Below, piece by piece: positions 11,216 through 20,486 of a DNA stretch of 64,000 nucleotides. Numbering within the stretch: position 1 is the stretch's first letter; each line of letters starts with the position of its first letter. This DNA is from Asterionellopsis glacialis (taxonomy: Eukaryota > Bacillariophyta > Plagiogrammaphyceae > Rhaphoneidales > Asterionellopsidaceae), in contig WKLE02000093.1 of the NCBI GenBank assembly GCA_014885115.2, positions 4,775 to 68,774 of the forward strand, written 5' to 3'. The notes beneath the pieces were generated by a model. The model was given only the letters and a program-made list of their open reading frames with translations, was not told where the DNA came from and made no database searches. A program made the position numbers and the translations under genes.

Positions 11216-12190
11216 ATATTTTTGATTCGAGTGCCGGAGCGGTAGAATCCATAAAAAATATTTCTCGTTCACAACGATTCTCAATAATTATGGGTTCTCT
11301 CATTATTCTTATGCGAATAATTGGCCCTCATAAACCAAGAACAAAAAAATGGTATGACTGCATCAAGACGAAAGGTTGTTGGTTCTGGTCGTGGTCAGTC
11401 GTTCGAAATGGTCGAAAGCAGCTTTTTCGTTAGTTATTTTTTTCGCATGGGTCATTTCTATGTTTGATCGGAGTAAGTCCGTTAAGTAAGGAGATTTTGC
11501 TATTAGCGATATCTCCACGATTAGAAAGCCTTCATTAATCATAAAAATCGTATTTTTAAGACCAAGCATGCTAGATCAGCTACAGCAGCTGTACTGTAAC
11601 TTTACGGGACTGTTCTGAACCGTACTGCAAATTTCTGTTCATTTAGTCCTGGTTCTCATCGAAGTTCTTAGTTACCTAGAGAGATACTCTCGTTAAAGAA
11701 GTAAAAACAAAATTTTCTAGTCGCTATGTAAGTTTTCAAGAAATAAGTAAATCCTTGAACTAATAATCAAGCATTTTTACATTATAGTAGAAGAAGATGC
11801 TTCATCTCAATTATGGTCATTATTGTGTTATTTCAGAATTTTACAACTGATGGTCAGAATTGTACTCGTAAAACTCCTACGAAAGAGTCATTTGTTTTCT
11901 TTTCTTGCGACATCGGTGACTGTTGCTCGCAATTCTTTTAAACTCGTATGATACTTTCATCAGGTCTCATAAAAACCAATACAGAACTTTTTCAGGCTTC
12001 CGGCACTCACCGCAATCACTCTTTATCAAGACCAGACCTACTAAGAAGCACTTCAACGCCCATTAAAATCCATCTCGTAAGTAGGAAACCAGGAGTTGCA
12101 ATCATTTTCATTTCCTTTGATTTTTCTCTTTTGCTCATAGCTTGCTTTTTCCTTCAATTGCAGCAAATATAAAAAATATCTTCTGCAGTC

Positions 12191-13150
12191 ATGACTCAAG
12201 ATCCTTCTTCGACTAACATGGGTGCGCTCAACTTCCTCATGGACGCGCAAAAATCATTCTACGAACAATTGTGCGTTTCTCAGGCCGAAGAACGCCAGCG
12301 ACAGGAACTCGAACGGAAGCATCGAATCCTTGGTTTAACAATGTCATATCATTCCAATCACGAGCAACATCAGCAATACCAACAGCAGCAGTACGAGCAG
12401 CAGCAAACGCTCCTTCCAGCATTTCATTCTCATCCTGATCATCATGGTTCTGACGAGATCTTGGATGCACTACTACAATATGAAAACACTGACCTTGAAA
12501 GAAGTCAAGATTTCTCCCTGTTCCCCATCGATTCATTGGAACAAGACGATTTGATTGAACCAGTAAATCATACTGTATCAAGTAGTGATCGTCCTTTACT
12601 TCGCAATAGCAGGTTGCGAAGAGCTAGTCTTGATTTTCTTGCAAGTATGTTTGAAAACGATGATTCACTCAATAGGCTTTTGGGTGAAAGCGAAGAATGT
12701 TTGATTCCAGACAGAACAGAATCGAATTCTATGACTTCTCCATCCAAATTAACAATACCACCAGCTGTTCCAATGAAGAGTAAGATTGCCACTGAAACAA
12801 TATTATACAATCAATTGTTGGCCCTGCAGGAGGCTATGGAAACAACTCAAGGAAGTCAAGAGAAGCTCCATGAACTTGATACTGAGATGGGACTAAAGAA
12901 GTCTCACTCTAGAACCATGAGATCTTCATTCCAGTCAAGAAAGAAACTGATCAAGAAGCACAAAAAGGAAACAAAACGGCTGGCTCCTAGAGTAACTGTC
13001 TTGACAGGATCATTGCCAAAAATGTCTTACAACAAGAAGCCAATCAAGCCATGTAAAACTCTTAATAAGGAAATTAAATTTTTGCCATCGAATGGAGCAG
13101 TTATCATTCAGAATCCTTTGAAGCAAACGCATGCTCCTCATGCAGCATGA
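12191..13150 (+). CDS. Uncharacterised MGLKKSHS-motif protein, copy 1
   Basis: 319 residues with no signal peptide or membrane segment. The N-terminus (about 20-75) is a Glu/Gln/Arg helix followed by Gln/His runs. Two blocks are shared with the protein at 16048-17193. Block 1 is a basic kinase-site-like patch, RRASLDFLASMFENDDS, starting at residue 143. Block 2 is preceded by a helix and reads MGLKKSHSRTMR from residue 233, followed by a strongly basic Lys/Arg stretch (SRKKLIKKHKK). Both proteins end in -AA after a similar basic tail. The basic stretches suggest nuclear localisation, and the RRxS and KKSHS sites suggest phosphorylation; both are inference. The start at 12191 is the first ATG after a long untranslated leader, and an in-frame ATG nine codons later is the alternative. 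I do not assign a function. Confidence 0.8.
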   Translation: MTQDPSSTNMGALNFLMDAQKSFYEQLCVSQAEERQRQELERKHRILGLTMSYHSNHEQHQQYQQQQYEQQQTLLPAFHSHPDHHGSDEILDALLQYENTDLERSQDFSLFPIDSLEQDDLIEPVNHTVSSSDRPLLRNSRLRRASLDFLASMFENDDSLNRLLGESEECLIPDRTESNSMTSPSKLTIPPAVPMKSKIATETILYNQLLALQEAMETTQGSQEKLHELDTEMGLKKSHSRTMRSSFQSRKKLIKKHKKETKRLAPRVTVLTGSLPKMSYNKKPIKPCKTLNKEIKFLPSNGAVIIQNPLKQTHAPHAA

Positions 13151-16047
13151 AGAAAAAACTTGAAAACAATACTTTATCACGATCAACATCAATTCGTCTA
13201 TAGTATATTTAGGATTTAGCTATTTAAAAAATATAAAACTCAATTGTTAAAGATTTTACTTTAGGAAAACACATATTTTCATGTTATAACTTTCCTTTAT
13301 TTCTATTATTTTCACATAGAACTTGTCAAGAACTACACATGTGTTTTGTGATTCTTTTATGTCGGGATGTTGGAATGCTTCTGTCGCACGTATCATTTGA
13401 TCTCTCACATTTCGTGTCTGATGTCCTGCTTGGTAAAGATATTTCGCGTTGTCCTGCGTAGTTTAGACTAAAAATAGTTAGTTGGAAAATGTCTGAAAAT
13501 TTAGAACTGTTGCAGGGACTCTGCAGTTTAGGACTACACAGTTGTGCGTGTGTGTGTGCTACTTCTAACAGTTGGTCCTAAAGTATGGAAGGTCCCACAA
13601 GCGCACAAGGAATAGGACTACTACTAACCCTGGTACACGACGCTGCTGAGTCGAACGTAGGTCCGAAGGTCAAAAAAGAAAGCATAGCCATGACGAGCAC
13701 ATGCACGGTAGGTCCTAGTCCTAGAGGACGAGGAATGCCCATCCTCAGGTCCCAGGTAACTTAGTCTATGGCACTATGGCACTGGCACTGCACTCTTCAC
13801 GGTATTCCAAAGTCCCGGCAAAAGTTTTTTCGTGTAGTAAACGTCCCAGACAATGTAGGTATATACTGCATTGGGGGGGATATTTATGAAAGTCTTCACA
13901 CAAAATATTTCTTAGAAGACTCTAGAGCGCTTTTCCTCATTCTGCACGAATATTTAAGTAAAAACAGAACAAAAACACCCACCCCAAATATTTCCTTCGT
14001 TGGCAGGTGTATTACTACAACTGAACCAACTGTGCAAAATTACAATGCATTCTAAACAACGATTTCGAAAAGGGAAAGAACTCAAATTTTCTAGATGCAC
14101 ACTATCTCGAACAACTGAGATCATCAAATATAAGATATCTATGGCGAGATGTAGTAGCAGGAATGCGACGCAAGCATCAGCAGGACTACATTAGGTAATG
14201 CTCGTTCCATCCGAGTTGAGTACCACATGCGTTGTTACATTAAATATTTTTTTTACTGGGCTACTTGGAACAAAGAAAGTGTAATTAGTACGACCGCAAA
14301 TGCTTATCAGCTGGCGTAGTTTACCTGTTATCCGACCTGATATAATTACTCGGTGCTTTAAAAATAGGGTATGTATCAGAAAACCAAAATGTCTAGTGGC
14401 ATCTTTGTGTGCCAAGAAAATTTTATAGTCCTAATTGAACGAAAGAAAGTTCTTTTGATAGTCCTAATGAAAAAGAACGTTCTCCATGTCAAACGTGGCA
14501 AAGAATGATTGAATTTCGGAACATCTTTCATAAATATGATATCACTACGTGTTATGCTGACGGAGAAAATATTATTACAAAAAAGGGGGAAAATGCCTGA
14601 GCAGTTTAGGTTTGCGGGACAATTTCAGAATAAAGCTGTACCTGGAACTCACTACAACAGCAATGGTACTTGCTGGATCTCCAAGCAAATGTAGATGACC
14701 AATCATTTGGAGTTACATGCATCTAAACGATTGTTGGCAGATTTACTTTCACAGGTTCGTATCCGGTATTGGCTAACTTAACGATTGTTGTTATTGAGCT
14801 CATGCGTTAAATCGACACTCCATCGTAGAACAAAAAGCCTTTTTTAGCTAAACATAATTTTTTTTTAAATTCAGTATCTTCGTAGAGATGACCATTATTT
14901 GTAGTTGTCACTGTAGACCTATTGGAGGTTTTAACCGTGATAGAGGTAATCGATAATCTGATTGTTCTCTGACATCGCAGATGTCAATTTTCTTCAAGTT
15001 GAATTTTCTCGTATCTTTTTACGGCCTTTGTGGTACGATAGAATGACCTCGTCGTTTAGAAAACTGTCATACTCCCAAGTGTCGTAAATGGGCTACTGAC
15101 TTTCTATCAATGTGATGAAATTTGACGATCAAAATCTGTAGATTCACCATTGACAGAAATGTCGGAAATAGCCCGAGAAATATATTCTATACAAAATTCT
15201 GTAAATTGCACTTGTAAACATTTGTTATCGATAGAAATTACGACCAGATTTCGAAAAGGATATTTAACGAGAAATGTCAGGTTCTTAACAATACAAAAAA
15301 AGAATTCAGGGTATCGGATTAGTGCGCATAAAAAAGGGTTTTTCAGAAGTTGTACTATTAAAGAAGGTACAAGACATACAATACTAAATTTTTTTTTATA
15401 CTACCTGGGATCGCTTCACAACAATGCGAACTGGTCCTACCCACGTAATAAATGACCGGTACCTTTAACCATTCGTTGCTAGGTACCATTTTCCATGGAA
15501 GCTACCTTCATTGAAGATACGTTTGCATAATAGAACTAGGAACACTATGAATCTGATACCTGGTACAATGTATTTAACAGTAGTACTCTAGTGCAAAGAG
15601 GTACCTGGTACCGGTTAGGCAATAGTATCAGGTACCTGTACAGGTACATGTAGATTTAGCACTCAGAAATTCTAGACTTTCTTTACGTCATGATACAAAG
15701 TAGGACTAGGATTTACAGAAAGAGCGACTGACAACAAAACTAGGACTAGGATTCAAGCAAAGCCGGGTTCAAAATCACATCTTGTTTCGAGATCAGAAAG
15801 CGACACTTACTGCATTTCGTTACGACTTTAATAGTCATTACCATCCTATCCCCATTTCCCGTGTCGTGGTTCAAGGGGTAAAGGTTCGCTTTTCGGTTGG
15901 ATGGAGACACACCGTCCTTAAATTATTCTTTGCAAAATTGAGACTCTTCCATTCATACAATTTTTTTGGGACACCAAAAGTTGTTGAAAGTTGAAATTAA
16001 TTAAAAGATAAAGGGAAGCAAACGTTCTCAAAGAAAGCAAACATACT
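13151..16047. other. Long intergenic region between the MGLKKSHS paralogues
   Basis: Nearly 2.9 kb without a credible gene. It contains short motifs built on TAGGACTAGG and its complement (about 13600-13760 and 15700-15755), a GT-rich patch near 13542-13558, and a GTAC-rich island at 15460-15660. The small ORFs have random composition. Confidence 0.5.
15460..15660. repeat. GTAC-rich palindromic island
   Basis: Dense GGTACC, TACCTGGTACC and GTACCTGTACAGGTAC palindromes lie about 400 bases upstream of the second MGLKKSHS gene. The composition matches that of the island around the assembly gap. Confidence 0.5.
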
Positions 16048-17193
16048 ATGAACTGTGGTCCAAGTCCTTGGCTTAACAGCAATGGAAAGAGCAATACTCG
16101 AGAAGATGGCTCTACACACATTTCAGAAGAAGAATATACCATTCAATCCATTCTAGCGTCTCAACAAGAAATTTATCACAGGATCCAAAATCTCGAAGCT
16201 GATTTAACGAAACAAATCGAGCAAAGAAATACACCTTCAAGCACTTTGGTGGTTAATGAAGACGAAAGCATTGGCCAAACTGCGCTTGCTGGTGTTTGCG
16301 ATGATTTGGGGTCAATCGCTTCTTCAACGCTGAAGGATATGTGCGAATCTTCCTGGTCTGGATCAGTGGATACAAAAAATTGTGATGATGCTACATGGAG
16401 TGATTCTCTTCATCATAACGAAGTTCCATTTCAAATGATGAAACGCAAGAGAAGTACTGATCATCTAACTTCGTTCAACGATAATTATGATACCTCAGGA
16501 GTTCCTGTTGTCTATGAACACAGAAGAGCTAAGCGAAGAAGAAGCACACTGAACTTTCTTAAATACTTGTTTGATGATGATCCCAATATCAATATACAAG
16601 ACCATCATCAACCATATGAAGAGAAAAGAAACTTAATAATACCTTCCGAAAACCAAGCCAACTCTGCTGTTACGAATACCGATTTGGCAGCAAGTGTTCA
16701 TCCACCTACTGATCACGGCGGTCAGATTGAAGGTGCCCAGCATATCCAAAGGGAGGAAACACTTCAGATGAAGTATCTTGATGAAGATCATCATGGCTAT
16801 CACCAACAAGAAACTGAAATTGACTGTGAACCTCTTGATTGTTCTTGTCACGATGTACAAGAAACTGTTTGTGATTTCCGAACAAGACTTGCGTACCTGC
16901 AAAGTTCAATAGAACAATCACTTATTACTCAGCAAGATTTAACAAATTGGGATAAGTCGATGGGATTGAAGAAGTCGCATTCAAAAACAATGAGATCTAC
17001 AAGAAAATCGCGTGCCAAGGTAAAAAACTTTCTTAAAAAAACCTTGAACAGTTTACCACGCAATGCTCCGAAAGCCCGTAAAACAGAAATTGCTGAGGTA
17101 TGTCATGATGGACTTACTACTAATGGAGTAGACAGTCCTGCTGCTCTGCAGATCGAACCTGAAATGCATTCACAAGGACCAAAGGCAGCATAA
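16048..17193 (+). CDS. Uncharacterised MGLKKSHS-motif protein, copy 2
   Basis: 381 residues, soluble. It is a diverged paralogue of the gene at 12191. The N-terminal helix (EEEYTIQSILASQQEIYHRI) resembles a coiled coil. Block 1 lies at about residue 163 (RRRSTLNFLKYLFDDD), matching the RRASLDFLASMFENDD block of copy 1. Block 2, MGLKKSHSKTMR, starts at residue 305, again after a short helix (LITQQDLTNWDKS) and before a basic tail (SRAKVKNFLKK). The C-terminus ends GPKAA, like PHAA in copy 1. Both copies lie in the same orientation about 2.9 kb apart, suggesting an old tandem duplication. A nuclear or regulatory role is possible from the basic motifs, but no known DNA-binding or catalytic domain is visible. 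Confidence 0.8.
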   Translation: MNCGPSPWLNSNGKSNTREDGSTHISEEEYTIQSILASQQEIYHRIQNLEADLTKQIEQRNTPSSTLVVNEDESIGQTALAGVCDDLGSIASSTLKDMCESSWSGSVDTKNCDDATWSDSLHHNEVPFQMMKRKRSTDHLTSFNDNYDTSGVPVVYEHRRAKRRRSTLNFLKYLFDDDPNINIQDHHQPYEEKRNLIIPSENQANSAVTNTDLAASVHPPTDHGGQIEGAQHIQREETLQMKYLDEDHHGYHQQETEIDCEPLDCSCHDVQETVCDFRTRLAYLQSSIEQSLITQQDLTNWDKSMGLKKSHSKTMRSTRKSRAKVKNFLKKTLNSLPRNAPKARKTEIAEVCHDGLTTNGVDSPAALQIEPEMHSQGPKAA

Positions 17194-17585
17194 ATTGAAA
17201 GAGAGAGAACAAAAAAGAGAAAGACCAAAACTTTAAAATTAAACTATACGAAGGATACATTAAGCAAAGTCATAGAAAAGAATAAAAATATACAGAAGGA
17301 ACTAAAAGAGAGAAAACGAAGACAATTCATGTTATCTAATATACTATTGTAAAAAATATTTTGTACGTAAACGAAGAGTAAACAATAATATGTAAAAATG
17401 CTTGGAAAGGTTCCAACCCTCGCTAATTGCTGCTCTCCACAGCAAGTTTTCATCATCATTGCATTAGCCCAAATTTTGCATGCAGTCCCAACAAAATCTC
17501 TTCCCCTCGATCAATTATCAGTTTTCAGTCACGATCGTGTCATAATTAAGGCCCTGCTTCGCACTTCTCGTTTTGTGAATTTTTT

Positions 17586-17637
17586 GGGGGGGCGGTTCAC
17601 CACGGGAGCATTGGTTCGGGGTTAGTTAGGGGTTGGG
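17586..17637 (+). other. G-tract cluster (possible G-quadruplex)
   Basis: Five G-runs occur within 52 bases: G7, G3, G4, G4 and G3. The last three are closely spaced (GGGG-TTAGTTA-GGGG-TT-GGG). Four of them could form an intramolecular quadruplex, although one loop is 11 bases. No gene is attached to it. Confidence 0.4.
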
Positions 17638-18152
17638 TGTGCAAGCTGTCTTACCTGGTAGGCCTACTTTAGCTTCGGACAACCAAGTCCAAGATGCCGA
17701 TGTCGTAAGACAATATTATGTACAGGTACCTGGTAAGTGCATTACCGTAACATGCCTCACTTTGTTTCTATGCTTCTACTGGAAGCATCAGGACGACGGA
17801 CGAAGAAGTCATGTCGTAAGAAAAGAAACAAGAAAATAGAATTGAGTACCGCCTGAGTACCGTGCTGTTAATAATAAAGACACTGGAACTCAATTTGTCT
17901 TGATTTTTCCGAATTCTGTGTACATTCTTCCGGCATGTGTATCCATGCCACGTAACTATTTCATGTAGGTTCTGGTACGTAGTGCATGAATAATACGGTA
18001 GCTGCGCCGGTGGTTTTGTCTATCAAGTTTTCTATGTAATACACAAGGTGAATTAGACAGGTCTGTTTTGTATGAATATTTTTTGTGCACGGTGCTCATC
18101 TGGTGTACCAGGTATAATAGTCCTTGAGGAATAGGTTTATTCTACTACTAGC

Positions 18153-18179
18153 GACCTTCGGTCTGTCCCTCTCTTCTCA
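18153..18179 (-). repeat. LTR-like fragment matching the copia 3' end
   Basis: On the minus strand this 27-mer begins TGAGAAGA and ends GACCGAAGGTC. It matches 29677-29703 at 25 of 27 positions. At 29.7 kb the sequence directly follows a G7 polypurine tract after the copia RNase H region, the expected place for an LTR start. This copy may be a solo LTR remnant. Confidence 0.45.
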
Positions 18180-18851
18180 GTACTACCAGGTAAACAGTAA
18201 ACAGACAATACCCTGGTACAGGTAGGCTGTCTGTTTGTTGAACAAGAAATAAAACACCCTGTACTCCCTAGCAATCAAAGAATACCTGGTAGTTGCTATT
18301 TGCCCCCATCGATTACTAGAGGGAGGAGTGAAAATATCCTCTTTCGCTCGACTTGGCTCTCTAGGGCAAGACCAAAATAGACTGTATCTCATCCTTTAGG
18401 TGTAGATCAGGAAGGCGTAGTTCTGACAGCTTGTTTTATAAACGAAAATATTAAGAAAAGTATAGAGCGCTAGTTTCTTGAAGTTGACACAAATCACCCT
18501 CATCTGCAATCGAGTTGTGACATCCAAATATCAGCCAGGTCATATTAATAGAAACCTGATTAACTATGGTGTAAACAAATACCCACCACGTCTACAATGT
18601 GTCATGACGCTTCGAATATGAATATTTCTATTTCGAACAGGAAGTAAACTTTAAGAAACAACCATTATTCTACTTGTACAAAAGATTTTTATGCCTACTG
18701 TAGCGGAGAAAAAAAAATTGCCTTGTTCTACCAAAAATCAATAGAAGCATTTTCTCTAGACGTGTATACAATGAAATATTCCAATGAAAATGAAAAATAT
18801 TCACAACAACTCCATTTTTGCCCGAAGCTTTTGAATATGGTGTTTGCATAA

Positions 18852-19895
18852 TTAAGTTGGCGAAAGAGTACCAACGGGTGTGTTGATATTTGTGGTTGAT
18901 GGCTCCTCGGTGGGTTGTGAATCTTCGTCCTTACGCAAAACGGAAAGAACAGCTGATATCACAACAACCGCAAGACCAATAACAAGTACAAGAGTAATAA
19001 CAATCTTACGAGCCATTGGATGTTTGTTTGAAGCATTTTCTTTTTCTGCTGTCTCCAATGCTTCTTCAAGTTCTTGGATACGTTCTTCAGCTATATGCGC
19101 ATCTGGTACAATTTCAGCCGGCACAACATCAGGTGAAATTTCTGCAGCAATAATGAGGTTTCCTTCTTCAAGAATAGTATCATTCCTCTCATCATCAAAG
19201 TCTGCAGATTCAACCAGTGGTATGCGCCCTTCTTCCATAGCCTCCCCTTGGAAATTAGGACCATGTACAGGAATTGCTCCTGGAAGGTGAGCAGCATTCT
19301 CTTCATGTCTCTCGTGGTGGGCAGTGGAGGGTTCCTGATCTTGAGGGAAATATGATGGTTTAGAAGAAGAAGATTTCTTCGTATGATCTTTTGAATATGT
19401 TACAATTACTTCGTCCTCCTTGCCAGGTTCTGGATCTTGTAGAAAATAGGATGGTGATATGTTTTTTCCTTCCTTATAGAACGACATACCAGCATCATTG
19501 GAGGTACTTTTAGTCTTGAGTTTCTCAGATTGTACTACTTGTAACCAATTGGCGGCTGCTTCTTCTTCTTTGACCTTTTTGCAATCGGTGAATGTGGCTG
19601 TAGTAGTCGAATGTGGCATTGTTCTCTGAGAAAATTTCGCAGGGGATGTTTCTATGCTTGGAGCATGCGTTGGCGCAGTGGGTGCTTTTGTTGTAATGTG
19701 ATCACCACCTTCCCCATACCTTCCCTCCATGTGTGATAAATCTGTGGATGTACCCACTATTGCCACAACTTGGTTATGGTCTAATTTCTGTCCTTTTTGC
19801 TGTTTGTCATCGTCTTGGTGTGGATGACGTTGTTCATGACGCGTCACACCTTCGCTCTTGCATTCTTTTTCAAAAAGATGATTCTGTTCCGTCAT
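18852..19895 (-). CDS. Truncated paralogue of the Cys-rich membrane protein (no ectodomain)
   Basis: 347 residues: a long hydrophilic Glu/Lys/His-rich N-terminal part, the motif LPGAIPVHGPNF (compare QQPGAVAVQGPDF in the gene at 363), the motif AAEISPDVVPAEIVPD (compare AAEIAPDIVSAEIVQD), a short coiled coil (RIQELEEALETAE), one membrane helix (about 302-322, IVITLVLVIGLAVVVISAV) and a Ser/Thr/Pro stalk ending LSPT. The stop codon follows directly at the point where the paralogue enters its Cys-rich ectodomain. The downstream minus-strand DNA shows no Cys-rich coding, so the ectodomain is absent rather than merely out of frame. The frame is intact and the composition normal, so the gene may be functional as a short form. 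Molecular function unknown. Confidence 0.75.
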   Translation of the reverse strand: MTEQNHLFEKECKSEGVTRHEQRHPHQDDDKQQKGQKLDHNQVVAIVGTSTDLSHMEGRYGEGGDHITTKAPTAPTHAPSIETSPAKFSQRTMPHSTTTATFTDCKKVKEEEAAANWLQVVQSEKLKTKSTSNDAGMSFYKEGKNISPSYFLQDPEPGKEDEVIVTYSKDHTKKSSSSKPSYFPQDQEPSTAHHERHEENAAHLPGAIPVHGPNFQGEAMEEGRIPLVESADFDDERNDTILEEGNLIIAAEISPDVVPAEIVPDAHIAEERIQELEEALETAEKENASNKHPMARKIVITLVLVIGLAVVVISAVLSVLRKDEDSQPTEEPSTTNINTPVGTLSPT

Positions 19896-20486
19896 GTTTC
19901 TATAAGCTTTAGATACAATACTTATCGGTATGCTACTATTGCCTTTTTGTGATGTTTAAATGTAGTTTTGAAGTGCCTGTAACGATGAAAATCAAGTTCA
20001 CGCCAGCATAGGAGTCTTTATACGCGCGTCCGTGGTCTTGTCGGTGTGTCATAATATAACACGATTGCTCCTGTAGGTCGGTATAAGGAAGAAAGGTGTT
20101 GTGAAACATTGCAATTACAAACATCGAAAGGAACAAAAGAAGTGCAAACACTGGAACTGCTAGTAAATAGGACTACAAACTTCTGTGAATGAGAAGCAGA
20201 GCAAATAACGAAAAACACAGAGAAGACGGTTGCGGTTCTCATTTTCCCCAGATGTCTCTTTACCAATTTTGTGTGTGTATTGGACAAAAAAAACAGATCT
20301 ACAAAAGCATCAAATACAAGGGATAACGATATTGTTGATCCAGTACGCGTACAGACTTTTTCACAAGAACAGATGCAAGTTCGTGGGAATGTTAAATTAT
20401 GAAATGATAAAAGTATGCAGCTACACTTATGTATACTAGGTCCTAGATGTATTTCAGCATTATTGTCGTCGTAATCATAATCTTGA
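19896..20486. other. Intergenic region
   Basis: This lies upstream of the truncated membrane protein gene and downstream of the next minus-strand gene. Small ORFs occur on both strands without recognisable features. I see nothing else. Confidence 0.45.

Larger units (their letters stand above)
10390..12190. other. Intergenic region with GTAC-rich islands and an assembly gap
   Basis: No gene is supported. From about 10640 to 11215 the DNA is dense in GTAC cores (GGTACC, TACCTGGTA, GTACCTGTACC) and contains the assembly gap. From about 11215 to 12190 it is AT-rich and leads into the 5' region of the gene at 12191, with a pyrimidine-rich stretch just upstream of the start. Confidence 0.5.
17194..18851. 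other. Intergenic region with G-tracts, GTAC islands and an LTR-like fragment
   Basis: No gene is supported. It contains G-runs at 17586-17637, several GTAC-rich patches (17640-18300) and, at 18153-18179, a short minus-strand match to the terminal region of the copia element at 29.7 kb. Confidence 0.5.

Noticed and set aside
11024..11303. Minus-strand ORFs spanning the assembly gap
   Set aside because: They read through unknown bases and GTAC-rich repeats.
18880..19290. 136-residue Ser-rich plus-strand ORF
   Set aside because: Antisense shadow of the truncated membrane protein gene.
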